Shown in pieces: positions 20,677-30,965 of a stretch of DNA of 52,016 nt; within the stretch, counting starts at the first letter, position 1; every line of letters starts with the position of its first letter. The notes below the pieces were generated by a model. The model had not been told where the DNA came from. It did not search any database and was given only the letters and a program-made list of their open reading frames with translations. The position numbers were made by a program, and so were the translations under genes. Source of the stretch: Nitrosomonas sp. (GTDB taxonomy: Bacteria > Pseudomonadota > Gammaproteobacteria > Burkholderiales > Nitrosomonadaceae); NCBI GenBank assembly GCA_021774265.1, contig JAJFJG010000014.1, forward strand, positions 1 through 52,016. The letters are read 5' to 3'.

Positions 20677-20860
20677 CGGAGCCTGACAGATTGAATTTTC
20701 AAGGCTGATCGAGCCTGCCTGAATGATATATGCACACTATCTCCCGTAAATTCCTCAGATATACGCGAGAAAATTACTGATAATTAACGCTGGAGGATCA
20801 AGGATTCAGACCTTTGTTCTTCCGTTGCTCCACTCGAAACTCTATATTCAAGGAGATGCT

Positions 20861-21694
20861 ATGAGTAGTCAGATTCCAGAGAATTCAGATACCACAGGAT
20901 GTCCACTGAAGGCTGGCCTAGAGAGGCATGTTTGGCCGTCAGGGAATGGTAAAGGGATTGTTACCAAAACCTCCTCCGATGCTATCTTTGGGCCAGATGG
21001 CCTTGGTCTAGCCAGTAGCATGTGGATGAGGATTCTCAGTTTTTTGGCGCGCACCGGTATTCAAGACCAGACGGGATCAAAACCCAACGAGACGGACATT
21101 GAGGCCTGTGTAAAAGGATGGGGACAAGGCGCTTGTTCAAGTCGCGTTTTCAATGTTGATACCGGGGTTGACGAGGCTCAGCTGGAGCGTTTCATTGTGC
21201 ATCTAGAAGGAATAGCAAAGGAGTTGGGTGTTCCAAACCAACGTATTACTGATAAAGTGTTAGCAGTTTTTATTTCGACTCAAGACACGGAACCTTATTT
21301 GGCGTGGGATGGCATTCGTACAGTCAAAAGTGCGCGTGATCGGTTTACGGCTCGCTTTCGCGGTCATGTTCAGTGGCAGGGTTTCGATACTCTTTGTGGA
21401 CAGATTGACCAAAATGGCGTCAAGCACGCTACACCCGAATTGATTCGGGAGTTTTTCAATAGTGAGATGCCTTTTTTTGAGAGAATTGTCGAGCGACGTC
21501 ATAATCTCAGGGAGGGCACACTGTCTTTGGGTGAAAAGTCAGGCATGTTAGCCAAGGTTCCTGCCCACATTGATCTTGAGGCAACTGACCGTGAGTACAA
21601 AAGGAACAAAAGTGGGTTATGGTTAATTCTTAAAATCGGACGTTACATGCTTTTTCCGCGACAGTCCCGACTGGGCCCATTGCTCAGTCCCTAA
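20861..21694 (+). CDS. uncharacterised protein; possible caleosin/haem-peroxygenase-like
   Basis: Start chosen at 20861 behind aaggagat rather than the longer frame from 20825. LERHVWPSGNGKGIV (cf. caleosin 'LxxHVxFFDxNxDGIV') and a late W-x-x-F..G...T-x-E-L-I-R-x-F-F...F-F-E-R-I-x-E-R block. Confidence 0.4.
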   Translation: MSSQIPENSDTTGCPLKAGLERHVWPSGNGKGIVTKTSSDAIFGPDGLGLASSMWMRILSFLARTGIQDQTGSKPNETDIEACVKGWGQGACSSRVFNVDTGVDEAQLERFIVHLEGIAKELGVPNQRITDKVLAVFISTQDTEPYLAWDGIRTVKSARDRFTARFRGHVQWQGFDTLCGQIDQNGVKHATPELIREFFNSEMPFFERIVERRHNLREGTLSLGEKSGMLAKVPAHIDLEATDREYKRNKSGLWLILKIGRYMLFPRQSRLGPLLSP

Positions 21695-21723
21695 TAGTTC
21701 TTTCTTCATGAACACTGTAGTTC

Positions 21724-21764
21724 TAATAAACAACCCCGCAGCAACGCCGAGAGGTTGTTTATTA
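21724..21764. terminator. 12-bp perfect inverted repeat downstream of the DyP cluster
   Basis: taataaacaacc (21724-21735) / ggttgtttatta (21753-21764). Confidence 0.5.
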
Positions 21765-21929
21765 AAGTATCCAGCCAATCTTTACCAATTACGATCTTTA
21801 TAAGCAGAGCATTAATTTCAGTTACACATAGGTGCTTGTTTTCTGTGTCCCACATGATAATTAACAAAGTGGCGTAACAACTAAATAAGCTAATTAGAAT
21901 TTTTTACCTGATAAGAAAGGGCGGTGATT

Positions 21930-23231
21930 CTATGGGATATTCACAATACCCCGATAACCAATATCAGAACGCATCTGCGCGTCGTCAAATTGGATTTTAT
22001 TAGCTATTTTGTAGGCATTCTCTTGGGCTATTTTTACGTTGTCTCCCAGGGCGGTGACGCATAATACTCGGCCACCAGTAGTGATAATTTCTTTGTTGTC
22101 TTTGCCGCCCATACTAGTTCCTGAATGGAAGACGTGAAAATCAGGGTTAATCTTTTGTTGGGTCTTTAATGCTTCTAAACCGTGGATGACGTCGTTTTTA
22201 CGTGAGTTACCAGGATAACCCTGTGCGGCCATGATGATGCCTAATGCGACGCGTCTATCCCATTCAGTTTCGGCTTTGTTGAGTGTGCCATTGAGTGCTT
22301 GCTCGATGTGGGTGAGTAAGTCACTCTTTAAACGCATCATAATCGGCTGAGTTTCAGGGTCGCCCATGCGGCAATTGAATTCCAACACTTTATTTTCACC
22401 GTTTGGTGTAATCATTAGCCCCGCATAAAGAAAACCAACGTAGTGGGTGTTTTCTTGTTCCATGCCGCAGATGACTGGGTCGATGATTTCTCGCATAATT
22501 TTAGCGTGACGCTCAGGGGTTACTAAGTGTATAGGAGAGTAAGCACCCATGCCGCCAGTATTGGGGCCTTGATCACCTTCTAACAGTCGTTTATGGTCTT
22601 GACTGGTTGCTAGTGGTAGGGCGTGATGGCCGTCAACCATAACCATGAAACTGACTTCTTCACCTTGTAGAAATTCCTCAATAATGACCTTTGTACCCGC
22701 ACTGCCCATGTTTTTATCAACAAGCATTGCGTTAACAGCGGCATGTGCTTCATCTAAGGTCATTGCAACAACCACACCTTTTCCGGCAGCTAAACCATCG
22801 GCTTTGATGACGATGGGCGCGCCTTTTTGGTCCAAATATTGATGTGCTTCAGCAGAGTCAGTAAAAGCGGCATACTCAGATGTTGGGATGTTGTGGCGTT
22901 GCATGAACGCCTTGGAAAAGTCTTTAGATATTTCTAGTTGTGCGGCTTGTCGTGTCGGACCAAAAATTTTAAGCTCAGCAGCCTGAAATGCATTAACGAT
23001 GCCATCAGAGAGAGGAGCTTCCGGGCCAACAATGGTGATAGCGATTTTTTCTGTTTTGGCAAATGATATTAGATCATCTATGGCGGTGATTGGGAGGTTT
23101 TCAAGGTTTTCCTCTAATTCAGTACCTGCGTTACCGGGCGCAACATAAACCTTTGAAACGCGTGGCGATAACGCTAATTTCCATGCAAGGGCATGTTCTC
23201 TGCCACCACCTCCGATTACGAGTAATTTCAC
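21930..23231 (-). CDS. purD: phosphoribosylamine-glycine ligase
   Basis: MKLLVIGGGGREHALAWKL...LEFNCRMGDPETQ. Confidence 0.97.
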   Translation of the reverse strand: MKLLVIGGGGREHALAWKLALSPRVSKVYVAPGNAGTELEENLENLPITAIDDLISFAKTEKIAITIVGPEAPLSDGIVNAFQAAELKIFGPTRQAAQLEISKDFSKAFMQRHNIPTSEYAAFTDSAEAHQYLDQKGAPIVIKADGLAAGKGVVVAMTLDEAHAAVNAMLVDKNMGSAGTKVIIEEFLQGEEVSFMVMVDGHHALPLATSQDHKRLLEGDQGPNTGGMGAYSPIHLVTPERHAKIMREIIDPVICGMEQENTHYVGFLYAGLMITPNGENKVLEFNCRMGDPETQPIMMRLKSDLLTHIEQALNGTLNKAETEWDRRVALGIIMAAQGYPGNSRKNDVIHGLEALKTQQKINPDFHVFHSGTSMGGKDNKEIITTGGRVLCVTALGDNVKIAQENAYKIANKIQFDDAQMRSDIGYRGIVNIP

Positions 23232-23249
23232 TTGTTTTTAACCCATTAA

Positions 23250-24809
23250 TTAATGTCGAAAATGACGCACACCCGTAAACACCATGGTAATGCCTTGTTC
23301 ATCAGCGGCTGCAATGACTTCATCATCACGGATACTGCCTCCGGGTTGGATAACTGCCTTAGCACCAGCCTCAACCACGACATCAAGGCCGTCTCTAAAT
23401 GGGAAGAATGCGTCTGAAGCAACTACAGAGCCTTCAAGTGAAAGTCCTGCGTGTTGTGCTTTAATTGAAGCAATACGGGCGCTATCAATGCGGCTCATTT
23501 GCCCTGCACCGACGCCCAGTGTTTGTCCGTTGGCGCAAAATACGATGGTGTTAGATTTGACGAACTTAGCAACCCGCCAAGCAAATAAGAAATCTTGGAG
23601 TTGTTGTGGACTGGGCTTTAATTGGGTAACAACCTTAAGGTCGTCTACTTTAAGATTGTAATCGTCAGGTGTTTGCACCAATAAGCCGCCGCCAACGCGC
23701 TTAAGGTCGAATGCGTTGATACCGGCTAATAGTGGAACGGTGAGAACGCGTATGTTTTTCTTTTTAGCCAGTATTTGTCGCCCATCTTCGGTAACTTCTG
23801 GCGCAATAATGACTTCAACAAACTGATTCATTATGGCTTCGGCGGCGAGTTTATCCAATGCGCGATTAAATGCGATAATACCACCAAAGGCGGAAGTCGG
23901 ATCCGTAGCAAAGGCTAATTGATAAGCTGCAAGTGGGCTCTCAGCAACAGCGACTCCACAAGGATTAGCGTGTTTGATAATGACACAAGCTGGTTCATTA
24001 AATGATTTGACACATTCCCAAGCCGTATCAGTGTCAGCAATATTGTTAAATGAGAGTTCCTTGCCTTGTAGTTGGGTGTAGCTGGAAAGGCTGCCATCGA
24101 ATGGTGTGAGGTCACGATAGAAGGCTGCGGTCTGATGCGGGTTTTCGCCGTAGCGTAGTGACTGAGCCTTGGCTAGATTAATGTTCAAACGTCCAGGGAA
24201 CTGGTCGTGAGTTTGATCGTCGTTGGTTGCTGTGAGGTAATTGCTAATGGCGCTATCATAAGCAGCAGTATGCGAGAAAGCTTTTTGAGCGAGTTTAAAG
24301 CGCTGAGCTTGGCTAATTGTGCCATTATTTGCTTTAATTTCGGTCAAAATTAGTGAGTAATCTTCAGCATCAGTGACAACGGAAACATGTTGATAGTTTT
24401 TTGCTGCCGCACGGATCAAGGTTGGGCCGCCAATGTCGATATTCTCAATGGCATCTTCTAAGCTGCAGTCCGGCTTGGCAACGGCTTGACTAAATGGGTA
24501 AAGATTAACAACGACAAGATCAATGGTTGGGATGGATGATTGTTCCATTGCTTGGACATGTTCAGGCAAGTCCCTACGAGCCAATATGCCCGCGTGAATT
24601 TTTGGGTGTAATGTTTTAACGCGCCCATCAAGCATTTCTGGGAAGCCCGTGTAGTCACTGACTTCGGTTACAGGTATGCCTTTATCCTGAAGTAGTTTTG
24701 CAGTGCCGCCCGTAGAAAGTATTGTTATGCCAAGCTGATTAAGACCTTGTGCCAGTTCAATAATGCCAGTTTTGTCGGAAACGCTTATTAGTGCTTGTTT
24801 TACAATCAT
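23250..24809 (-). CDS. purH: bifunctional AICAR formyltransferase/IMP cyclohydrolase
   Basis: [18 protein letters not shown]..., [19 protein letters not shown]. Confidence 0.97.
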   Translation of the reverse strand: MIVKQALISVSDKTGIIELAQGLNQLGITILSTGGTAKLLQDKGIPVTEVSDYTGFPEMLDGRVKTLHPKIHAGILARRDLPEHVQAMEQSSIPTIDLVVVNLYPFSQAVAKPDCSLEDAIENIDIGGPTLIRAAAKNYQHVSVVTDAEDYSLILTEIKANNGTISQAQRFKLAQKAFSHTAAYDSAISNYLTATNDDQTHDQFPGRLNINLAKAQSLRYGENPHQTAAFYRDLTPFDGSLSSYTQLQGKELSFNNIADTDTAWECVKSFNEPACVIIKHANPCGVAVAESPLAAYQLAFATDPTSAFGGIIAFNRALDKLAAEAIMNQFVEVIIAPEVTEDGRQILAKKKNIRVLTVPLLAGINAFDLKRVGGGLLVQTPDDYNLKVDDLKVVTQLKPSPQQLQDFLFAWRVAKFVKSNTIVFCANGQTLGVGAGQMSRIDSARIASIKAQHAGLSLEGSVVASDAFFPFRDGLDVVVEAGAKAVIQPGGSIRDDEVIAAADEQGITMVFTGVRHFRH

Positions 24810-24816
24810 TTTTTCC

Positions 24817-25059
24817 TTATTTTATCTTGTATTGCTTGATCTTGTTGCGAAGTGTATTACGATTAATGCCAAGTAATTCAGCTGCTTGCGTTTGATTTCC
24901 ATTAGTATGCTTAATGACAAGTTCAATCAGTGGTTTTTCAACACTATGAATGACCATGTTGTATAAAGGGCATGGCTTTTCACCGTCAAGATCATTCAAA
25001 TATTTAGTTACTGATTTACGCACACAACAAGCTATTTCATTTTCATTAATGACACTCAT
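24817..25059 (-). CDS. fis: Fis family DNA-binding protein
   Basis: [26 protein letters not shown] helix-turn-helix; next to dusB. Confidence 0.93.
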   Translation of the reverse strand: MSVINENEIACCVRKSVTKYLNDLDGEKPCPLYNMVIHSVEKPLIELVIKHTNGNQTQAAELLGINRNTLRNKIKQYKIK

Positions 25060-26068
25060 TTACCCGTTCCTTATTCTCGATATAAGTTAATCGTTGTCCG
25101 TAATCAGCAAGTTCATGGAAAAAAATATTCGTTGCAGCAATTTGTTCGTCAATGGCTGTTAATCGGTTCATTGCATGGCGAAAAGCAGCGGAGCCAACTA
25201 GCCCTTTGGTATACCAGGAGATATGCTTTCTCGCAATGCGAACGCCGGAATATTCGCCATAGAAGTTGTATAGGTCATTTAGGTGATCTAATAGTACACT
25301 ATGAATTTCTCTGACTTCAGGTGGCGGTAAATGCTCACCAGTAGCAAGAAAATGCTCGATCTCTCGGAAGATCCATGGACGGCCTTGTGCCGCACGACCA
25401 ATCATAATGGCGTCAACGCCAGTATATTCGAGAACTTGCTTGGCTTTTATTGGTGTGGCAATGTCACCATTGGCGATTACAGGTATATTAACGGCTGCTT
25501 TGACAGCTGCGATGGTGTCGTATTCGGCCTCACCCTTGTAAGCGCAAGCGCGAGTTCGGCCATGTATCGCGAGTGCTTGAATACCGGCGTCTTCAGCAAT
25601 ACGTGCGACCGATAATGCATTTTTTTCTTGCGTATTCCACCCGGTTCTTATTTTTAGTGTGACGGGGATGCCAACAGATTTCACAATTGAGTTGAGGATC
25701 TTTCCTACGAGTATCTCATCTTGTAATAACGCAGAGCCTGCCATTACATTGCAAATCTTTTTAGCGGGGCAGCCCATATTAATGTCAATGATTTGCGCAC
25801 CTTGTTCAGCATTATATTGTGCCGCTTCCGCCATCATTTGAGGATCAGCGCCGGCAATTTGAACCGAAATAGGTGAGGCTTCACCGTCGTGATTAGCACG
25901 GCGGCGTGTTTTTTCTGAGCCCCAAAGTAATGAGTTGCTTGAAATCATTTCTGACACAGCCATACCTGCCCCCATACTTTTGCATAATTGTCGAAAAGGA
26001 CGGTCAGTGACACCAGCCATTGGCGCAACGATCAAATTGTTCTTTAGAGTATAGGGGCCTATTTGCAT
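25046..26068 (-). CDS. dusB: tRNA-dihydrouridine synthase B
   Basis: APMAGVTDRPFRQLC, DINMGCPAKKI, MIGRAAQGRPWIF. Confidence 0.95.
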   Translation of the reverse strand: MQIGPYTLKNNLIVAPMAGVTDRPFRQLCKSMGAGMAVSEMISSNSLLWGSEKTRRRANHDGEASPISVQIAGADPQMMAEAAQYNAEQGAQIIDINMGCPAKKICNVMAGSALLQDEILVGKILNSIVKSVGIPVTLKIRTGWNTQEKNALSVARIAEDAGIQALAIHGRTRACAYKGEAEYDTIAAVKAAVNIPVIANGDIATPIKAKQVLEYTGVDAIMIGRAAQGRPWIFREIEHFLATGEHLPPPEVREIHSVLLDHLNDLYNFYGEYSGVRIARKHISWYTKGLVGSAAFRHAMNRLTAIDEQIAATNIFFHELADYGQRLTYIENKERVNECH

Positions 26069-26196
26069 GTTGCGAGTGTCGTTGGAGTAATGAGTTGATT
26101 AATCTTCAGTAAAATAATGATAATGTGCTGCAAATTTATAATGGAAAATGTCAGTTAATAAATTGTTTATTGTTAATTTAATCAAGCAATTACTAA

Positions 26197-27369
26197 TTAT
26201 CCTCTTACTCCAAAAATCATTCGTCTTGCTACAAATCGTTTCAACGGCGGTATGTTATCCAAGGCACAAAGCCCCATGCTACTTGCGTTCTTTAACAAAA
26301 TATTATCATGGGAAAAAAGTTTTACTAATGAGTCGGTGAAAATTCGTCCAGCATTACTGTCAAATTTTCTTTTCTTGCGAAATCTTGACAACATGGCGGG
26401 TGTGCCAATTTCCGTTGTAATTTCGGGTGATGCGAGAATGACATTTGCTAACTCCCAAGCATCTCTTAATCCAAGATTAAAACCTTGGCCGGCAACTGGG
26501 TGTAGTGTTTGTGCCGCATTACCGACTAGTGCAATGCGTTGTGATGTATTCGGTGTTGCATATTTTAGCGACAACGGAAAACCAGTGCGCTTGCCTGCTT
26601 TAATGAATTTACCCAAACGATCACCAAAATGATCATGCAATTTAGAAAGAAATACAGACTCATTCATTGTGATAACTGTTTGTGCTATGTCAGGTGGGAC
26701 CGTCCACACTAACGCAAAATGGTCAGCTGAGGGAAGCATTGCAACAGGACCGTCGGATGTAAAGCGTTCGTAAGCAATACCTGACTGTGGTATTTCAGTG
26801 GTTATGTTAGCAACAATAGCCCATTGTTCATATTCATACGCGGCATAGTCGATGTCCTTAATTTGCGCCGTCAAGCGACCACCATCCGCTAAAACAAGTA
26901 ATTTTGCGATAACTTTTTTATTTTCATTTCCATATTCAAAATCAACTTGTCCATGGTCTGCACAGGTTTCAAAATTAGTGACTTTTGCCCCTGCAATATA
27001 GTCAGCTTTCGCTTCCTGCATCATGGTATGCATGGTGTTAAATAAATTATGGTAATTAACCACATAACCTAGGTTGGGTACGCCAGCGTCTTCAGTCGTT
27101 ATCAAAGTACGGCCAAGACTACCTTTATTCGAAATATGTATAGCCGATATTGGCGTAGGATCGGATAATTTATTCCATACATTTAAGTGTTCAAGTATTA
27201 AGCGACTTCCATGTGATAGCGCAAGCGGGCGAGGGTCTTCGTCTTCTTCAGGTAATTCACGTGCTTCCAACAATAATGCGGAAAGCCCGCTTTTTTGCAA
27301 AGCAATGACCAGCGCCATACCAACGGGGCCGCCACCGATAATAACCACGTCATAGCATTTTGTTGTCAT
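26197..27369 (-). CDS. ubiH: UbiH/Coq6-family FAD-dependent ubiquinone-biosynthesis hydroxylase
   Basis: IGGGPVGMALVIALQKSG, LVGNAAQTLHPVAGQGFNLGLRDAWELANV. Confidence 0.8.
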   Translation of the reverse strand: MTTKCYDVVIIGGGPVGMALVIALQKSGLSALLLEARELPEEDEDPRPLALSHGSRLILEHLNVWNKLSDPTPISAIHISNKGSLGRTLITTEDAGVPNLGYVVNYHNLFNTMHTMMQEAKADYIAGAKVTNFETCADHGQVDFEYGNENKKVIAKLLVLADGGRLTAQIKDIDYAAYEYEQWAIVANITTEIPQSGIAYERFTSDGPVAMLPSADHFALVWTVPPDIAQTVITMNESVFLSKLHDHFGDRLGKFIKAGKRTGFPLSLKYATPNTSQRIALVGNAAQTLHPVAGQGFNLGLRDAWELANVILASPEITTEIGTPAMLSRFRKKRKFDSNAGRIFTDSLVKLFSHDNILLKNASSMGLCALDNIPPLKRFVARRMIFGVRG

Positions 27370-27629
27370 AGCATCTTATTTTAAAAGCTTTTGTTTGTAC
27401 AAACATCCAATGTCAATTTGACTAATATTCTAACATTTTAAATTAAGCGCGTGAGGATAGCATAGCTCGAGTAAGGAAGAAATCTGGAGATTATGATTAC
27501 TTTATGTGACAAATGAGTATGAAATGGCATAATATTCCTATGAATTACATCATTGTTAACCTATCAAGTTTTAAAAAACTATTAATTGATTTTGGTTAAA
27601 TGAAGAAGTATTAAAAAGGAAATAAAATA

Positions 27630-28379
27630 ATGAGGTTGCAGAATATTAGTTTTATATTGGTGCTATTAGTTCTACTTTGTTTTTCTGCAAGTATTTGGGC
27701 AAATTCGGCGGATAAAGAGCTCATCGCTGAGGCTGGGAAAGCTCGAGTATCTCTGGTTAAGGAATTGTTGGCCTCAAACTCCTTTGAAGAAGAGAGTTTA
27801 AATGCGGCATTGTTTGCAGCTATTAAAAGAGGCAGTAAAGATGTGACGAAAATATTACTTGATGCAGGCGCAGATGTAAATGCGCGCACAAATAATAGTT
27901 TTACTGCATTGATACAAGCATCGCAGGATGGCCGTCATTTTGTGGTAGATGTGTTGCTTGCAGCTGGTGCCGACGTAAATGCAGTAGCGCCAGACGAAAA
28001 TAATGTGACTGCATTAATAATGGCATCACAAATGGGTCGCCATGAGGTCGTTACATTATTATTGGAAGCCGGTGCCAAGGTTAATGTTTCTAGAGCGGAT
28101 GGTATGACACCGTTAATGTTGGCGTCACAGGAAGGTCATCGACGTGTTGTCCCTTTGTTGATAGATGCGAAAGCTAGTTTAGATGTTAGTCTAGATAATG
28201 GTGCCACGGCATTGATGATAGCATCACAGCATGGTCATTTAAGTGCTATCTACGCATTAATCGCGGCGGGTGCTAATGTCAACGCGCAGGCGTCTAACGG
28301 TATCACCTCACTGGGACTAGCAATAAGATATCGTCATCAAGAAGCGGTGAAGCTTTTAAAAGATGCTGGGGGCAGGTAA
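27630..28379 (+). CDS. secreted ankyrin-repeat protein
   Basis: Signal peptide then repeats of '..T.LM.ASQ.GH..VV..LL.AGA.VN'. Confidence 0.9.
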   Translation: MRLQNISFILVLLVLLCFSASIWANSADKELIAEAGKARVSLVKELLASNSFEEESLNAALFAAIKRGSKDVTKILLDAGADVNARTNNSFTALIQASQDGRHFVVDVLLAAGADVNAVAPDENNVTALIMASQMGRHEVVTLLLEAGAKVNVSRADGMTPLMLASQEGHRRVVPLLIDAKASLDVSLDNGATALMIASQHGHLSAIYALIAAGANVNAQASNGITSLGLAIRYRHQEAVKLLKDAGGR

Positions 28380-28462
28380 GTGTTATTTGATATCTGACCT
28401 TTCCTGTAATAAGATTTAAATAAATTTATTGACTGAACTGAATTAAGTAGAGGAAATATAGA

Positions 28463-29131
28463 ATGAATGTTCTAGCGATTGCATTGTCTGTTGCACTATC
28501 ACTAATGCTTGTAGGTTGTGGAGATGAGTCGTCATCTGATGAATCGGATTCATCGTATAAGATGATGGATGAAATGACGACAGTGAGTGAATTGCCGTCT
28601 TTTCTTGGTGAGGGACTTTCGCCTGAAGAAAAAGAAGAATTAATGAGCCAAATATTACCATCGGGCACAGATAATGGTGTGGATGTTGGAGAAAAATTTA
28701 ATGAATTATTTGAAAGAGCTAATGCGGGTGATCCAAAATCGCAAACAGAGCTGGGTGTAATGTATTACACAGGAGAAGCTGTTTCCAAAAGTTTGTCCGG
28801 GCAAGTGCTGGATAATGATCCAGCACTTGCGGCAGGGTGGTTTTATAGAGCTGCTGAGCAAGGTTATGCAGATGCGCAGTTTAATCTAGGTTTAATGTAT
28901 GCCAATGGAGAAGGTATTGAGCAAGATACTGTGCAAGCGGTCGAGTTATTCAAAAAAGCCGCAGAGCAAGGTAATATTGATGCGCAAAATAATCTCGGTG
29001 CGTTGTACTACACTGGAGAAGGGGTGGAAAGAAACGTGGACATAGCCATTGAGTGGTTTGAGAGAGCGGCTGCTTTAGGTAGTGTTGATGCGCGAGCTAA
29101 TCTTGAGGCAATCAAATCCGCAGGCCAATAA
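28463..29131 (+). CDS. Sel1-repeat lipoprotein
   Basis: Lipobox LVGCGDESSS; repeats A.GWFYRAAEQGYADAQFNLGLMYANGEGI. Confidence 0.88.
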   Translation: MNVLAIALSVALSLMLVGCGDESSSDESDSSYKMMDEMTTVSELPSFLGEGLSPEEKEELMSQILPSGTDNGVDVGEKFNELFERANAGDPKSQTELGVMYYTGEAVSKSLSGQVLDNDPALAAGWFYRAAEQGYADAQFNLGLMYANGEGIEQDTVQAVELFKKAAEQGNIDAQNNLGALYYTGEGVERNVDIAIEWFERAAALGSVDARANLEAIKSAGQ

Positions 29132-29374
29132 GAATTTTAGTTAAAAAGTCATCTTGTGTGCTATTAGATCCAGAATAAACTTGAATTATATTAAATGATT
29201 GCACAAGATTCACTTTTCTTAGGTACTACTTATAGTAGTAAACAAATTCAGTAATTTTTTTCTTGACGAAGAAAGCAGGTCTGACTACCATGATCGCGGG
29301 AAGCAGTAAGGTTTTATAGCTGTTTTCTGTGTATTTATTTGTGCATTTCTTTAATTTATCTTTAAGGGTCTATT

Positions 29375-29959
29375 ATGTCCAAGTTAAAAAAAGCGTTATT
29401 AGGTTCTATTGCGCCGATATTGTTGTCAGGTATGTTACTTGCTCAAGCCGCACCAGTTAGTGCTTCTGATGGTCAAACGAATTACGCAAGATACACCGCT
29501 GATAACGAGTTGCTTCGTCCTAGAAATTATCGTGAATGGGTATTTATTGGCGCATCAGTTACACCGAACGATTTGAACGATGGAAGCCCTGCATTTCCAG
29601 AATTCCACAATGTGTACATTGATCCGGCAAGTTGGGCGCACTGGCAGAAAACGGGTGAATTCCGTAATGGAACCGTCATTGTTAAAGAATTAGCTAGTGT
29701 TGGATCAACTGCTGCTCCTAGTGGCAATGGCTATTTTCCTGGTGAGTTTAACGGCATTGCTGCCATGGTAAAAGATGAAAAACGTTTTGCTGATAGACCA
29801 GAAAATTGGGCATTTTTTGGCTTTGCGTCATATGAAGCTAAAAATGGGAACATACAAGCTGATGAAGCATGTTCAACATGCCACAAAGAAAATGCTGGTC
29901 AGGATATGATTTTCACTCAGTACTATCCAGTGTTGCGCGACGGCAAACCAAGTAAGTAA
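29375..29959 (+). CDS. cytochrome P460-family protein
   Basis: Signal peptide, NYREWVFIGASVTPNDLN, C-terminal haem site ACSTCHKENAGQDMIFTQYYPVLR. Confidence 0.88.
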   Translation: MSKLKKALLGSIAPILLSGMLLAQAAPVSASDGQTNYARYTADNELLRPRNYREWVFIGASVTPNDLNDGSPAFPEFHNVYIDPASWAHWQKTGEFRNGTVIVKELASVGSTAAPSGNGYFPGEFNGIAAMVKDEKRFADRPENWAFFGFASYEAKNGNIQADEACSTCHKENAGQDMIFTQYYPVLRDGKPSK

Positions 29960-30021
29960 TAAACTAATTAGCAAAATAAGTTTAAATATAAAAGTTGCTA
30001 AAAAGTGGTTGTTGTTTTAAG

Positions 30022-30075
30022 AAAACGGACATTTTGTTTTTGACGGTATTGAACGTTAAATTAAATGTCCGTTTT
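30022..30075. terminator. convergent-gene hairpin between the P460 gene and gloB
   Basis: 13-bp perfect inverted repeat aaaacggacattt / aaatgtccgtttt with T run. Confidence 0.7.
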
Positions 30076-30080
30076 TGTTA

Positions 30081-30857
30081 CTAAAACGTATTTTTCCATT
30101 GCCGAAGTGCCGCAAATACTTCAACGGGCTCTGATAACGTTTGCTTAATATGATTGCTAACACTTGAAATGATTGCGGGCTGGTCGCAACGCAAGAAAGG
30201 ATTGTTTGTTTTTTCAGTGGCGATAGAGGATGGTACGGTTGGGATGCCGCGGTGACGTAAGTCTTGCATTTTAATTTCAAGCTCCTCTAACGTTGTATTT
30301 TTAGGATCAACCGTTCGGCTAAAACTTATATTGCTTAACGTATATTCATGAGTACAATAAACTAGTGTTTCGTCAGGTAGGTTCCTTAGTTTTTGTAAGG
30401 AGGCGTACATTTGTGGCGCCGTTCCTTCGAAAATTCGACCACAGCCGCATACAAATAAGGTGTCACCACAGAACAGCACACTGTTTTCATTAATTGAACC
30501 ATAATAAGCAATATGATCGGCAGTATGACCAGGGACCTCAAGTATACTTAGACTCAACGACAGTTGATCAAGTTGTACTTTTTCTCCTTCGCTAATCTGA
30601 TGCGTGAGTGTGGCGATTGATTCATTAGCAGGACCATACACGGGGACTGAAAATTTTTCTAATAATGCTGCGTTACCACCGACATGATCACTATGATGGT
30701 GTGTAATCAAGATGGCGATAAGCTTTAGATTATTGTCATCTAAATAACGTAATACAGGCAGTGCATCACCTGGGTCAACGACGACGGCGTGATCCTTATT
30801 ATGGATCATCCAGATATAATTATCATTAAAGGCATGAATAGGGTGGATTTGTATCAT
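30081..30857 (-). CDS. gloB: hydroxyacylglutathione hydrolase (glyoxalase II)
   Basis: THHHSDHVGG, PGHTADHIAYY, LFCGDTLFVCGCGRIFEGT. Confidence 0.95.
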   Translation of the reverse strand: MIQIHPIHAFNDNYIWMIHNKDHAVVVDPGDALPVLRYLDDNNLKLIAILITHHHSDHVGGNAALLEKFSVPVYGPANESIATLTHQISEGEKVQLDQLSLSLSILEVPGHTADHIAYYGSINENSVLFCGDTLFVCGCGRIFEGTAPQMYASLQKLRNLPDETLVYCTHEYTLSNISFSRTVDPKNTTLEELEIKMQDLRHRGIPTVPSSIATEKTNNPFLRCDQPAIISSVSNHIKQTLSEPVEVFAALRQWKNTF

Positions 30858-30965
30858 ATTTTTTCCTTTCTTTATTTATATTGATTCTTTTGTTTTAAGT
30901 TATTTTTTATTACTCATAGTATAAAATCAATAATCGTTCGAATATAAGATTTATGAAAATTAGTT

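Noticed and set aside
23284-23661. 125-aa plus-strand ORF
   Set aside because: Antisense to purH, which is fully coding across this stretch.
27900-28370. DNA-level tandem repeat
   Set aside because: Similarity is at protein level (ankyrin repeats); nucleotide copies are too diverged to call a DNA repeat.
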